A program made the translations under genes and the position numbers. The notes below the pieces were generated by a model. That model ran no database searches. It saw only the letters and a list, made by a program, of their open reading frames with translations, and had not been told where the DNA came from. A DNA stretch of 40,203 nt from Candidatus Bathyarchaeota archaeon. GTDB taxonomy: Archaea > Thermoproteota > Bathyarchaeia > 40CM-2-53-6 > RBG-13-38-9. Positions 22,157-30,470 of the stretch are shown piece by piece; within the stretch, counting starts at the first letter, position 1, and the number at the start of each line of letters is the position of its first letter. The stretch spans positions 1 to 40,203 of the forward strand of contig JAGTRD010000015.1 in NCBI GenBank assembly GCA_018396915.1. Reading direction: 5' to 3'.

Positions 22157-24258
22157 ACCTCCAATCCATAACCCTCAAAAACTTCAAGAGTTACGGCCCC
22201 AAACCCCAGACAGTAAACCTCACAAACATAGACGCCCTAGGAATATGCGGCAGAAACGGAGCTGGAAAGACATCGCTCGTCGAAGCCCTAACATTCGCTT
22301 TATACGGCAAGGCCTCAGCTACAGAGTTGAGGGAGCTCGGCGAAGAATCTCTGATAAACGACAGAGCCAACGAAGCCTACGTCTCAGTAACCTTCGAGAA
22401 AGACAGTAACATATACACAGTTGAGCGGACAATAAAGAAGAAGGGCCCGAGCAAGGCACGTCTAACATCGCCAATCCTGCCGAAACCTATAGTCGACGTG
22501 AAAGCCGTCAACTCCAAGATCGAATCTCTGCTCGGAATGGATTACGAGACATTCATCAGCTCAACAATCATCAGGCAAGACGAGATGGACCGGCTTACAG
22601 CCAGGAGGCCGGCTGAACGTAAAGAGATCCTTGCAAACATCTTCGGCTTACAGACATACGAAGCTATGAGGGAGAGAGCCCACGATAAAGCATGGGAGAT
22701 AAAAAACAGAATCGCAGCCCTCGAAGAGAGAAAGAAGATGCTTGAAGAAAAGATGATTCAAGAGGAACCTTTGAAAGAGAAGTTGGCTAGACACGAAGAA
22801 GAGATCAGGAACCTAGAAGAAAAATGTTCAGAGAAAGAAGATGAGAAGAAGAAAATAGAGAAAAGGTTAGATGAACTCCAAAAGATGAAGACAGAACATG
22901 ACAAGATAGATTCAGAGGTTAAGAGCCTCACCGAACAGTTGAGGAGAGATGAATCGCGTCTAGAAGATTTAAAGAGAGATATTGAAGAAGTCAACATTGC
23001 AACCAAGAAACTTGAAGCTCTCAAACCACTTCAGGAAGAAAAAGCTAGACTGAGACAGGAGCTGGATAACCTAACCCAGCGGAAGGAGCAACTGAACCTC
23101 AACATAACTAAACTGAATGGGAAGATGCTGGAGATCAGGAACAGAATCCAGGAGGAGACTGAAAATTACAGGAGAATAAAGGAGTATAAGATACCTGAAT
23201 GCCCCATATGTAAGAGGCCACTAGATGAGCCCCACCGAAGCCAACTCCTGAAAGACTATGAAAATAAGATCGCCCAACTGAATAATGACCATGAAAATTT
23301 AGCCAGCGAAATTCAGAATATCCAGAAAACGCTTGATGAAAAGTTGCATCCGTCGATCCAAGAGAAGCAGGCTACTCTAAAAGAGATGGAGAAGCTAGAT
23401 GAGGAGATAGGTAGACTCGCAGCAATAGCTGGCAGGATGCCTCAACTCGTTGAAGATGAGCGTAGACTCATTGAACCGATCAATGAGAACAGAATGAAGA
23501 TCAAAGAACTCGAAGGGAGACTGCGAAGCCTCAAACCGATCATAGAATCCTATAGGAATCTTGAGGATGACCGTAGGAGGGTCGAGGAGGATCTGAGAAG
23601 AATCGAGAGGGAGCTAGGGGTTGAGAAGGCAAACAGAGACAGGGCTAAAAAAGACCTAGCTGAAATCCAGCAAGCAAAGACTGAGCATGAGAGAATCGTT
23701 GAGCAGATCGGTCAGGAGGATAGGCTCAGAGCAGCCTACGAATATCTTGAGAAGAAAGTGTTCCATAAGGACGGTATACCCACAGCCATCTTGAGAGAGA
23801 TTATTCCAGAGATCGAACAAGAAACCTCAAAGATACTGAGGGAACTCTCAGGCGGAAGGATGGACATTCGATTCACCCTAGGCAGAAAGACTAAGGCAGG
23901 TAAGACGACTGAGGAGCTCATCGTTGAGGCTGTGGATCAGACTGGAAGCCACCCTGTCAGCAGGTACTCTGGAGGCGAGAGGATGAGGATAAACCTAGCC
24001 CTCAGACTAGGAGTCTCAGAAGTCATCACAAAGAGAAGCGGATACAAAGGCAGGGTGGAGACGTTGATAGTAGATGAAGGGTTCGGACCCCTAGACGATG
24101 AGGGTAGAAGAGCTACAGTCGAGATCCTGCAGGCCCTCCGCCAAAGATTCAAGAAGATAGTTGTAATATCGCATATAGACGATGTCAGGGAGGCCTTCGA
24201 GTCCAGACTTATAGTCGAAAAACCTGTAGGAGGCTACAGCTCAATCAGCATCCTCTAA
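22153..24258 (+). CDS. rad50: Rad50 SMC-like ATPase, apparent CTG start
   Basis: Rad50 is the ABC/SMC ATPase partner of Mre11. In 701 aa there are Walker A GRNGAGKT (33-40), a Q-loop SSTIIRQDEMDRL, long coiled coils, a zinc hook CPIC (350-353), signature SRYSGGERMRINLAL, and Walker B TLIVDEGFGPLDDEGR. The first ATG/GTG/TTG in frame is at 22327 and would delete Walker A. Stops in frame at 22144-22146 and 22123-22125 leave only GAA, GAC and then CTG at 22153. I therefore place the start at CTG, overlapping the mre11 TGA as CTGA, with GGTGGAGG 10 nt upstream. A base error turning ATG into CTG is the alternative. Confidence 0.93.
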   Translation: MNLQSITLKNFKSYGPKPQTVNLTNIDALGICGRNGAGKTSLVEALTFALYGKASATELRELGEESLINDRANEAYVSVTFEKDSNIYTVERTIKKKGPSKARLTSPILPKPIVDVKAVNSKIESLLGMDYETFISSTIIRQDEMDRLTARRPAERKEILANIFGLQTYEAMRERAHDKAWEIKNRIAALEERKKMLEEKMIQEEPLKEKLARHEEEIRNLEEKCSEKEDEKKKIEKRLDELQKMKTEHDKIDSEVKSLTEQLRRDESRLEDLKRDIEEVNIATKKLEALKPLQEEKARLRQELDNLTQRKEQLNLNITKLNGKMLEIRNRIQEETENYRRIKEYKIPECPICKRPLDEPHRSQLLKDYENKIAQLNNDHENLASEIQNIQKTLDEKLHPSIQEKQATLKEMEKLDEEIGRLAAIAGRMPQLVEDERRLIEPINENRMKIKELEGRLRSLKPIIESYRNLEDDRRRVEEDLRRIERELGVEKANRDRAKKDLAEIQQAKTEHERIVEQIGQEDRLRAAYEYLEKKVFHKDGIPTAILREIIPEIEQETSKILRELSGGRMDIRFTLGRKTKAGKTTEELIVEAVDQTGSHPVSRYSGGERMRINLALRLGVSEVITKRSGYKGRVETLIVDEGFGPLDDEGRRATVEILQALRQRFKKIVVISHIDDVREAFESRLIVEKPVGGYSSISIL

Positions 24259-24333
24259 CGTCTAGATCTTGAATTGAGAGAAATAGTTCCACCTCATTGA
24301 TCGACAAGATTTACTCTTGTATCTTTTATCTGT

Positions 24334-24651
24334 TTAGGCTTTTGGTATGGTGAAGTGGCTGTCTTTACCGGCGGGGATGTATTCCCCGTTTTTTCTACGT
24401 ATCACCGTCATGGCCATGTTGAACCTGTCCTTCCCAAGCCACCTCGTAGGTTTGATTATGAACCTGTCACCTGCATCCTCAACCCTCAACATCGACCTCA
24501 ACTCCTCAGGGAAGAGGTTCAGAACCTCAGTAGATCCTATCTGCCTCTCAGCCTTAGCAACTCTTGGAATGGTGATGTGAATGTCAAAATCGGTGTTGCA
24601 GTGAGGACAAGTCACAGATAAGGTTGCGATCCTCTTCTCACTCTGAGACAT
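24334..24651 (-). CDS. Hypothetical protein with one CxxC
   Basis: This 105-aa protein starts SQSEKRIATLSVTCPHCNTDFDIHITIP, with a single CPHC pair. It continues LNLFPEELRSMLRVEDAGDRFIIKPTRWLGKDRF. I do not recognise it. One CxxC alone could bind zinc only as a dimer or with H/D ligands from the chain. It is convergent with rad50 and has no same-strand neighbour. The composition is like that of its neighbours and the frame is well kept, so it is likely a real gene. Confidence 0.6.
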   Translation of the reverse strand: MSQSEKRIATLSVTCPHCNTDFDIHITIPRVAKAERQIGSTEVLNLFPEELRSMLRVEDAGDRFIIKPTRWLGKDRFNMAMTVIRRKNGEYIPAGKDSHFTIPKA

Positions 24652-24682
24652 CTCTAGTCATATCATCAATACTTTGGGTTAA

Positions 24683-24997
24683 ACTATTAAAACATTCACA
24701 TTCCTCTCTACTGGTATAGTCAAGGGGTTTGAGGACGTAGTATCAAGAAAGTTTAAATTGTCTAAAACTCAGCAGGAAGCTTTAACTAAATTTCTTATCA
24801 GGATAAGTAATGTCGTGAAAGTTAAGAGCCAGTTGAAAGTAGTAGAGGACGATCCCAGCGATGATATGATATTAAGAACAGCTTACGATGGAGAAGCTGA
24901 TTACATTTTTTCTGGAGATAACCATTTGTTAACCATAAAAGAGTTTAAAGGGATAAAGATCGTAACAGTGAGTGAAATGCTGAAGTTGCTCAAGTAA
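24683..24997 (+). pseudogene. N-terminally truncated PIN toxin (COG1569-like)
   Basis: An open frame from 24683 (after TAA 24680) reads TGIVKGFEDVVSRKFKLSK, then VEDDPSDDMILRTAYDGEAD, YIFSGDNHLLTIKEFKGIK and IVTVSEMLKLL. This is the C-terminal two thirds of the COG1569 family ('PIN family toxin component'). The N-terminal DTNVL strand with the first catalytic Asp is missing. The first usable start is TTG 24758. No antitoxin is adjacent. It is probably a non-functional remnant. Confidence 0.68.
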
Positions 24998-25090
24998 GAA
25001 CGTTGATCATTTCTTTTTTGAATGTAAAAGGCAGCTATAGCTTTAGGATTAAGCGTTATTCAAGCAGTACCTTGACTTGAAGTGTGGGGT

Positions 25091-25420
25091 TTACTTTTTC
25101 ATTGCAGCTACTGCTTTCCCAATTGATTCTATGGTTTGGTTGACTGTAAGTATTGGCACAACTTCAAATTGGATGTAGGGTATGTATTTCAGCAAGCTGG
25201 TGAAGACTTCAGTTTCGTTTGCCGCTTCTATGATTGCGTATCCGAAATCTCCGCCAGCAGCTATTCCCCAATCCTTTGTTGCTCCTGCATTAATGTCTGC
25301 CTTAACCATCTCAAGCATTGAGAGCCATCCCTTAATTCTTTCCTCGGTGTCAAGAGGCACTCTTGCCGGTTCCAACAGCCACTTCACATAGAATCTTGCC
25401 AATTCATATATCACCTCCAT
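25091..25420 (-). CDS. DUF3303-like small protein
   Basis: This 109-aa protein ends ETEVFTSLLKYIPYIQFEVVPILTVNQTIESI, which resembles the ferredoxin-like DUF3303 fold. Its function is unknown. The ATG comes 1 nt after the stop of the DUF362 gene, and GGAGG lies within its own start codons, so it is the second gene of that operon and coupled to it. Confidence 0.6.
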   Translation of the reverse strand: MEVIYELARFYVKWLLEPARVPLDTEERIKGWLSMLEMVKADINAGATKDWGIAAGGDFGYAIIEAANETEVFTSLLKYIPYIQFEVVPILTVNQTIESIGKAVAAMKK

Positions 25421-25421
25421 T

Positions 25422-26396
25422 TTATTTGTTTGGCCGCCTAGTTTTGTTCTTCCAAGACTTCACGGCGTTTTCATAGTAATAGTGAACGATCAAATGGCCG
25501 ATCCCTGGAATTTTCGCTAAATGTCTTGAATAAGGTTCTCTCCGAGCCTTCTTAAACTCTCTCCGTACGCTATTGGGATCCTCCCCTCGAACATCTATCT
25601 CATTCAAGTTTATGGGGCCCAAGCCTTTTTCAAATGCTAGTCTGAGGTGCATTATCTTCTTGGGATCATATCCCATTAGATTGGCCATCACTGCATCCGT
25701 TGCCACAGCATTATCGCCAGCAACTATCAAGTTTAACTTTAAGGGGTCGCCTTTGAAGGGTCCTTCACCTTCAAGACATGTAGTTGCATCTATGATGCAA
25801 AGTGCTGGTGGCAGAGCCTTAGATATATCCACAATGATAGGATCTATCTTCGAGTGATACTTACCCTTCTTCATCTCAGGTATTGTTCCATACATATTCT
25901 TAAGGTTGAGTGTCACATCGGTTGTAATATGTGTCTTTGCTACAGGAGCCGATATGATCTTAGCTTCCGACAATACTCGATTTACTCTTATCGAATCTAG
26001 AATGTAACAATCCCTAACCTTAACATCTACCATTTCTCCTCGACTCAAGTTTATAACTTCTACATCCAAATCCTTCGCAACATCTAAGATACCAGTCTCT
26101 CCCATCATCCTATCAGCGAGATACATAGAGGAATCAGCTTCACCAACAGCTATCCTTCTAACTTTCCCCTTCAACATGGACATTATTGAAGAGACTACTT
26201 CGACACTCGTGAAAGTACCAGTCTTACCAGAGATCCCGCCACAGACATTAGGTTTTATGAGAGCGAAATCATTTTGATCAAAGAATCTGTCAACCCCACC
26301 TAGGAGGTCCACTGCCTCCTTAACCATCTTAGACACATCTTCCCCATGGACAATAGAAGCAATTGGAATAGGCTCACACTTACCCATCCCGTTCAT
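25422..26396 (-). CDS. DUF362 domain protein
   Basis: This 324-aa DUF362 protein has FALIKPNVCGGISGKTGTFT, GEADSSMYLADRM, APVAKTHITTDVTLNLKNMYG and AGDNAVATDAVMANLMGYDP, the family's conserved blocks. DUF362 proteins are often fused to or neighbours of ferredoxins, but no iron-sulphur motif is present here. The role is unknown, with a redox or cofactor link likely (inference). The start ATG 26396 has GTGAAAGG just upstream. It forms an operon with the DUF3303-like gene. Confidence 0.85.
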   Translation of the reverse strand: MNGMGKCEPIPIASIVHGEDVSKMVKEAVDLLGGVDRFFDQNDFALIKPNVCGGISGKTGTFTSVEVVSSIMSMLKGKVRRIAVGEADSSMYLADRMMGETGILDVAKDLDVEVINLSRGEMVDVKVRDCYILDSIRVNRVLSEAKIISAPVAKTHITTDVTLNLKNMYGTIPEMKKGKYHSKIDPIIVDISKALPPALCIIDATTCLEGEGPFKGDPLKLNLIVAGDNAVATDAVMANLMGYDPKKIMHLRLAFEKGLGPINLNEIDVRGEDPNSVRREFKKARREPYSRHLAKIPGIGHLIVHYYYENAVKSWKNKTRRPNK

Positions 26397-26651
26397 CCTT
26401 TCACTAGTGTTTACGCCATTAAGTCTCGGAGTTGAACTTCACTGACAAGTAAGGAAAGCAGTCCTTATGCCAGCCTCGCAGTCAATAAAGTTCACTTCAT
26501 ATAAGTCAATATCTTCCTAAAAAACTTGGGGGCGTTCATCCATGTGCTCTCATATAACATGTTATTATGACAGTCTGTAAATATTCTCGGCTTGCTAGTA
26601 GATCGACGATCTCCCCATACTGTTTATGTTTCTTGTTTTTGATTCAGCTTT
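26397..26651. other. Divergent intergenic region
   Basis: Promoter region of the leftward DUF362 operon. I see no gene and no strong repeat here. The operator of the rightward vapBC follows at 26652. Confidence 0.4.
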
Positions 26652-26689
26652 AGGTATAACTAAGATAACTTTTTATAAAAGTTATACCT
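26652..26689. promoter_or_regulatory. vapBC operator: perfect 10-bp inverted repeat around the TATA box
   Basis: AGGTATAACT (26652-26661) and AGTTATACCT (26680-26689) are exact reverse complements. Their centres are 28 bp apart and they enclose the TATA-like TTTATAAA (26672-26679). Bound repressor on both arms would block the TATA box. The same 28-bp geometry is found at 31971-32009 upstream of another vapBC. Confidence 0.65.
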
Positions 26690-26707
26690 TACCAATAAGA
26701 ATAAGCT

Positions 26708-26977
26708 ATGGTCACCGTCGTAATCAAGGATGTGGATGAAAATGCCTTCAGAAGGCTGAAGTCTGAGGCTATAAAGAGAGGAATCAAAATAGGCCAAGCG
26801 GCATCCCAAGCCTTCAGGCTATGGACCCAAGAATCAGAACTGAAACCCCTGAAAGATATCGACCGTCTGAGGGAAGCCGTCGAAGCCATAGAGAACGTCA
26901 GGCTGAATCTTCAGACGATAGAAGGCTGGTCCAGCGTGGAGGTTATCAGAAACTGGAGAGAACGCCCAAAAACATAG
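26708..26977 (+). CDS. vapB: VapB-type antitoxin
   Basis: This 89-aa protein starts VTVVIKDVDENAFRRLKSEA, a strand and helix of an RHH-like domain. It has a charged middle and the tail GWSSVEVIRNWRERPKT. That tail matches the VapB at 557-847 (WSGVEVIRYWRKF), and its V-E-V codons again include GGAGGT. It starts at ATG 26708 behind the operator at 26652-26689. It is coupled to the toxin by a 25-nt overlap. Confidence 0.85.
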   Translation: MVTVVIKDVDENAFRRLKSEAIKRGIKIGQAASQAFRLWTQESELKPLKDIDRLREAVEAIENVRLNLQTIEGWSSVEVIRNWRERPKT

Positions 26978-27402
26978 TCATAGACGCTTCGGTCGTAGCC
27001 AAGTGGTTTATTCCAGAAGAGGACAGCTATAACGCATCAGAGGTAATGCGAAAATACAGTGATGGGAGAATAGACCTTTACGCTCCAGACCTACTAATCT
27101 ACGAAGTCGCTAATGTTCTGCGTTATAGACCCGACGTATCAGCCGAGATCCTTGTCGACTGTATAGAGAGTCTTATCAAACTCCAGATAAACCTCATTCC
27201 TCCTTCAACGGAAATTGTGTCAGAAGCTGCTGCAAAGGCTAGAGAACTCGACCTATCCATCTATGACGCCTGCTACATAGTCATCGCGGAGACTCTTGCA
27301 ACAAACCTAATAACGGCAGACATGAAACTCTATGAAAAATGTAGGGACACAAAAATAGTATTCTTCTTAAAAAGCCTGGGCAAAGAATGGAGTATTCCCT
27401 AA
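26953..27402 (+). CDS. vapC: VapC-type PIN toxin, apparent CTG start
   Basis: This PIN ribonuclease has NIVIDASVVAKWFIPEED, LIYEVANVLRY, SIYDACYIVIAE and LITADMKLYEK. The open frame extends back to 26821, but that part is only the shifted antitoxin. There is no ATG, GTG or TTG near the PIN domain. CTG 26953 stands 9 nt after GGAGGT, exactly where the related vapC at 162-596 has its TTG, so I take CTG as the start (149 aa). The operon pairs it with the antitoxin at 26708-26977. Confidence 0.85.
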   Translation: MERTPKNIVIDASVVAKWFIPEEDSYNASEVMRKYSDGRIDLYAPDLLIYEVANVLRYRPDVSAEILVDCIESLIKLQINLIPPSTEIVSEAAAKARELDLSIYDACYIVIAETLATNLITADMKLYEKCRDTKIVFFLKSLGKEWSIP

Positions 27403-27482
27403 AGGTGAAGTTGAACATCTTGCAATCACGAAGCTTACTGATGGCGTCAAGCATAAATATTAATAGAGGAGCGTGAGGTGGG

Positions 27483-28409
27483 TTGACCCACTCCCCGATC
27501 GCAGGCATGAGCGAAATAACACATGAAGACTATGTTAAATTCATGGAGAAATGTAGAGAAGTTACGATAGGAAACGTGAAGGTGAAGCTTCATGGCGATT
27601 GGCGTATCTTGAGTTTCTCTCCTCCAAATGAATATATGCTTGAGCGTGAGACTGTTTGGAGTTTTCCAGATAGGGGGAGTTGGGCAACCCATATCGGCGA
27701 TTACAGGGGGAACTGGTCACCCTACATTCCTCGAAATCTGATATTGAAATATACTGTTAGGGGAGAATGGGTTCTAGACCAGATGGTTGGTAGTGGAACG
27801 ACCCTCGTCGAGTGTAAGCTGCTTGGAAGGAACGCTATTGGGGTCGATTTAAATCATGGCGCGATCATGGTTGCAAGAGACAGACTCAACTTCCGCTACG
27901 ACAAAGAAGATGAAGGCTATTTTGAGCCTACTATTAAGACATATGTCGGTGACGCCAGAAACTTGGACAAGATAAGTGATGAGAGCGTAGACCTGATAGC
28001 CACCCATCCACCTTACGCCAAGATAATCCCATACACAAAGAGCAAGGTTGAAGGAGACCTCTCAAACCTCCCCCTCCCCCGATACCTTGAGGAGATTCGT
28101 AGAGTAGCAGACGAATCCATGAGGGTTCTCAAAAGGGGTAGGTACTGCGCTATATTAATAGGCGATACTAGGGAGCGTAGACACTATGTTCCTATGTCTT
28201 TTATGGTAATGCAGCAGTTCCTTGACGCAGGTTTCATTCTTAAGGAAGATATTGTTAAAAGGCAATGGAAAACGAAGACCACGAGGGAGAGATGGAGGGG
28301 TAAAGATTATGACTTTTATCTTATCGCTCATGAACATCTATTCGTCTTTAGGAAACCTGGTGAAGATGAGGAATTCAAAAAATTTAAGTATAGCGTAAAG
28401 TGGTGGTGA
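27483..28409 (+). CDS. Solitary DNA N4/N6 methyltransferase
   Basis: This 300-odd-residue class I methyltransferase has the order motif I then motif IV. VLDQMVGSGTTLVECKLLG binds SAM, IGVDLNHGAI follows, and THPPYAKIIPY is the catalytic (D/N/S)PPY variant. It matches archaeal 'DNA methylase' proteins that modify N4 of cytosine or N6 of adenine. No restriction endonuclease or specificity subunit is nearby, so a regulatory or orphan role is more likely than restriction. The start is TTG 27483 or ATG 27507; a TATA-like AAATATTA near 27457-27464 would put the mRNA start close to 27483. Confidence 0.82.
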   Translation: MTHSPIAGMSEITHEDYVKFMEKCREVTIGNVKVKLHGDWRILSFSPPNEYMLERETVWSFPDRGSWATHIGDYRGNWSPYIPRNLILKYTVRGEWVLDQMVGSGTTLVECKLLGRNAIGVDLNHGAIMVARDRLNFRYDKEDEGYFEPTIKTYVGDARNLDKISDESVDLIATHPPYAKIIPYTKSKVEGDLSNLPLPRYLEEIRRVADESMRVLKRGRYCAILIGDTRERRHYVPMSFMVMQQFLDAGFILKEDIVKRQWKTKTTRERWRGKDYDFYLIAHEHLFVFRKPGEDEEFKKFKYSVKWW

Positions 28410-28453
28410 AAGCCTGTGCATATTTTACAAGTCAAACATTATCCATAAATATC

Positions 28454-28472
28454 ATCTACATGTTAAGTAGAT
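28454..28472. promoter_or_regulatory. Inverted repeat before the HEPN-MNT operon
   Basis: ATCTAC-atgttaa-GTAGAT is a perfect 6-bp inverted repeat just downstream of a TATA-like ATAAATAT (28446-28453). It is a candidate operator for the TA operon starting at 28502. Confidence 0.45.
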
Positions 28473-28501
28473 TACTGTAGGCCGGCATTCGGAGATTTTC
28501 T

Positions 28502-28915
28502 ATGCTAGATGAAGATGAGTACGAGAGGTGGATGAGGGCCTCGAAGGAGGCTTTGATCTCAGCAAAGGGTGACTTGGAGAGGGGAGACTACAACTGGACC
28601 TGCTTCAAGGCACAGCAGGCTGCAGAGTTTGCAGCAAAGGCTCTTCTCCATGGTTTGGGCTTACCAGCCTACGGACATAGCTTATCGAAGCTTCTGGAAG
28701 CGGCTCCTAAAGAGTTTGGTTTTCAACAGGTCGAAAGGCAGGCCAAGACCCTCGACAAGTATTATGTTCCTACAAGGTATCCTAACGCCTGGGTTGAAGG
28801 TACCCCAAAGGACTACTATACAAGAGAGGACGGCGAAGAAGCCTTAAGGTGTGCGGAGGATATTGCCTGTTGGGTTGAGGCCTCATGGAGGTCATTGAGA
28901 AGAGGAGGGAATTGA
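28502..28915 (+). CDS. HEPN-domain protein (toxin of a HEPN-MNT pair)
   Basis: This 137-aa all-helical HEPN protein has ASKEALISAKGDLERGDYNW, FKAQQAAEFAAKALLHGLG, YGHSLSKLLEAA and YYVPTRYPNAWVEG, the COG2250 pattern. HEPN proteins are RNases or substrates of AMPylation when paired with a minimal nucleotidyltransferase. The MNT gene follows with a 31-nt overlap, so both are made together. All HEPN helices are present and it seems intact. Confidence 0.9.
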   Translation: MLDEDEYERWMRASKEALISAKGDLERGDYNWTCFKAQQAAEFAAKALLHGLGLPAYGHSLSKLLEAAPKEFGFQQVERQAKTLDKYYVPTRYPNAWVEGTPKDYYTREDGEEALRCAEDIACWVEASWRSLRRGGN

Positions 28916-29250
28916 GAAGAAGAGTTATTGATACTGCGTCGAGATGGGTTACAGGTCTTCATTACAAAGTTACAGCGGTTCTCATAGGATCCTATGCTAG
29001 GGGAGACTTCAACCTTTGGAGTGACGTGGACCTTCTGGTGGTGTCCTCAGAATTTGAGGGTGGGCCCGTTGAAAGGCTCAAGAAACTGCAGATACCGGTT
29101 GGATTCCAAGTTATACCCTTAACCACTGAAGAGTTCAATAGACTCCTAGCTAGAGGCGACAGGTTAGCCCTTGAAGCCCTCAACTCAGGAGTAGTATTGA
29201 GGGACGACCTAAAAATATTAAGAAGAGGAGGTGAGGCCCTTCAAGGGTGA
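28885..29250 (+). CDS. Minimal nucleotidyltransferase (MNT antitoxin)
   Basis: This 121-aa protein has the polymerase-beta-type motif GSYARGDFNLWSDVDLLVV, with GS and DxD metal ligands, and ends in a helix (GDRLALEALNSGVVLRDD). MNT antitoxins can inactivate the HEPN partner by AMPylation, as shown for the HepT-MntA pair. Its ATG lies inside the HEPN gene. The frame is complete, unlike the two other MNT loci in the window. Confidence 0.9.
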   Translation: MEVIEKRRELRRRVIDTASRWVTGLHYKVTAVLIGSYARGDFNLWSDVDLLVVSSEFEGGPVERLKKLQIPVGFQVIPLTTEEFNRLLARGDRLALEALNSGVVLRDDLKILRRGGEALQG

Positions 29251-29311
29251 AATAAAGCCTAGGAGTAATTCTAGGAACTCAGGCGAGTATCTCGCCAACA
29301 TTATTCAAAAA

Positions 29312-30007
29312 TCAAATTTTTGAAAGAACATTTGAATACTTATTCATCCTCAACATTCTTCCCTCAGGCTGAACAAGCCAAGTCATCCAGCAGAGCTCTA
29401 TCGGCCTGTATCCGCAGGCTAAAGCAACCTCCTCAGCCTTCTTTATGAACTCCATATCGTCTTCTACCGGTTTGTATCCCGCCTTGACCAAAATTTCATT
29501 TACTACCCTCTTAACTATCTTATCAGGCATAACTGTATCGACGCCCCCCATCATCCTCAAATACTGGAAAGTAACCAGTCCGACACCTTTAATCCTACCA
29601 ACAGGGTTCTCCCTCCACCTCTCCAAGCTGGCTCCTTTAGCCCAAACCCTAAGAGATGTCTTGTCGTCTCCACTCAGGGTCGATAAGTAGGATGCAACAG
29701 CCTTCGCCATACTCCATGATCTTTTATTCCTCCATACATTCATTAAAGGGTCGATATCTGACCCGGCAAGGTCTCTAAGACACCTTATTTCCCCAGTTTG
29801 AACAAACATCCTGCTAAACTCTTCAACCTTCGGAACGACTGCTGTGAAATAGTTCAAACCTATCGACGTAAAAGCCGCATCCACAACCATCAGAACTACA
29901 TGTCCTCCCCACCTCTCTGTTCTCAAGCACCTATCGCAATGCTGCTCCAACCCAGAAACCTTAGACATATACTCGTCAACTACTCTCTTCAACATACGCA
30001 TATCCAC
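29312..30007 (-). CDS. HhH-GPD-like protein, possible DNA glycosylase relative
   Basis: This 231-aa, mostly helical protein has a helix-hairpin-helix segment near residues 135-170: NPVGRIKGVGLVTFQYLRMM, then GVDTVMPDKIVKRVVNEIL. That recalls the HhH-GPD pattern (G-x-G, then a conserved Asp) of base-excision glycosylases. I see no iron-sulphur cysteine cluster at the C-terminus; the cysteines near residues 24-27 (CDRC) are at the other end. Substrate and activity are unknown. It is convergent with the HEPN-MNT operon. Confidence 0.55.
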   Translation of the reverse strand: MDMRMLKRVVDEYMSKVSGLEQHCDRCLRTERWGGHVVLMVVDAAFTSIGLNYFTAVVPKVEEFSRMFVQTGEIRCLRDLAGSDIDPLMNVWRNKRSWSMAKAVASYLSTLSGDDKTSLRVWAKGASLERWRENPVGRIKGVGLVTFQYLRMMGGVDTVMPDKIVKRVVNEILVKAGYKPVEDDMEFIKKAEEVALACGYRPIELCWMTWLVQPEGRMLRMNKYSNVLSKI

Positions 30008-30144
30008 TCTTATGGCGGCACATATCTAGAAACGTCGCCAAACTTAGTCTTCATAAGAGAAGGATAAATAGTTGTACATAAAAGAGTAATAACGAAGATA
30101 GCCTCCAGCCTTCGTATCTTAATTGCTGAATGTATGAATCATTC

Positions 30145-30470
30145 TTAGTAAGCATTTCTATTTTGTAACATTTTTAAATTTTGCTCTTTGAGCTCAGGAA
30201 GTTTCCTTTTAATAGTCTCCTAGACTATTCCAAATTTACACCAAAATATTTTTGGATCAGCTTATTTCTCATATCGGCAATATCTTTCCATGGGATTTTA
30301 CGGTTCTTCAACCTTAACTCTTTACTTAAATTTTTTGTCTCGCCGGTTATTTCAAGCGTCCTCAATACAGCATATTGTTTCTCCACATTCTCAAAGAACA
30401 CTATCTTAGTCAACCCCTCAGTAAATTTTTCTATCTTAATTATCTCGTCTAAGATATGCTTCAAATACAC
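30145..30470 (-). pseudogene. Decayed HepT-type HEPN toxin
   Basis: GTG 30470 starts YLKHILDEIIKIEKFTEG, a HepT (DUF86) N-terminus, and continues to DMRNKLIQKYFGVNLE and a stop at 30225. In HepT the RNase motif is RNxxxH; here the His is Gln. The next part survives one base out of frame as V-stop-ETIKRKLPELKEQN, where the stop replaces the usual Trp of the family. So there is one catalytic change, one frameshift and one nonsense mutation. The partner MNT at 30461-30767 is broken as well. Confidence 0.72.

Noticed and set aside
26821-26952. Extended N-terminus of the VapC ending at 27402
   Set aside because: This stretch is the antitoxin read in another frame. PIN toxins begin just before the first Asp strand.
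27483-28409. A restriction-modification system
   Set aside because: Only the methyltransferase is present; neighbours are TA pairs and a HhH-GPD-like protein with no nuclease motif.
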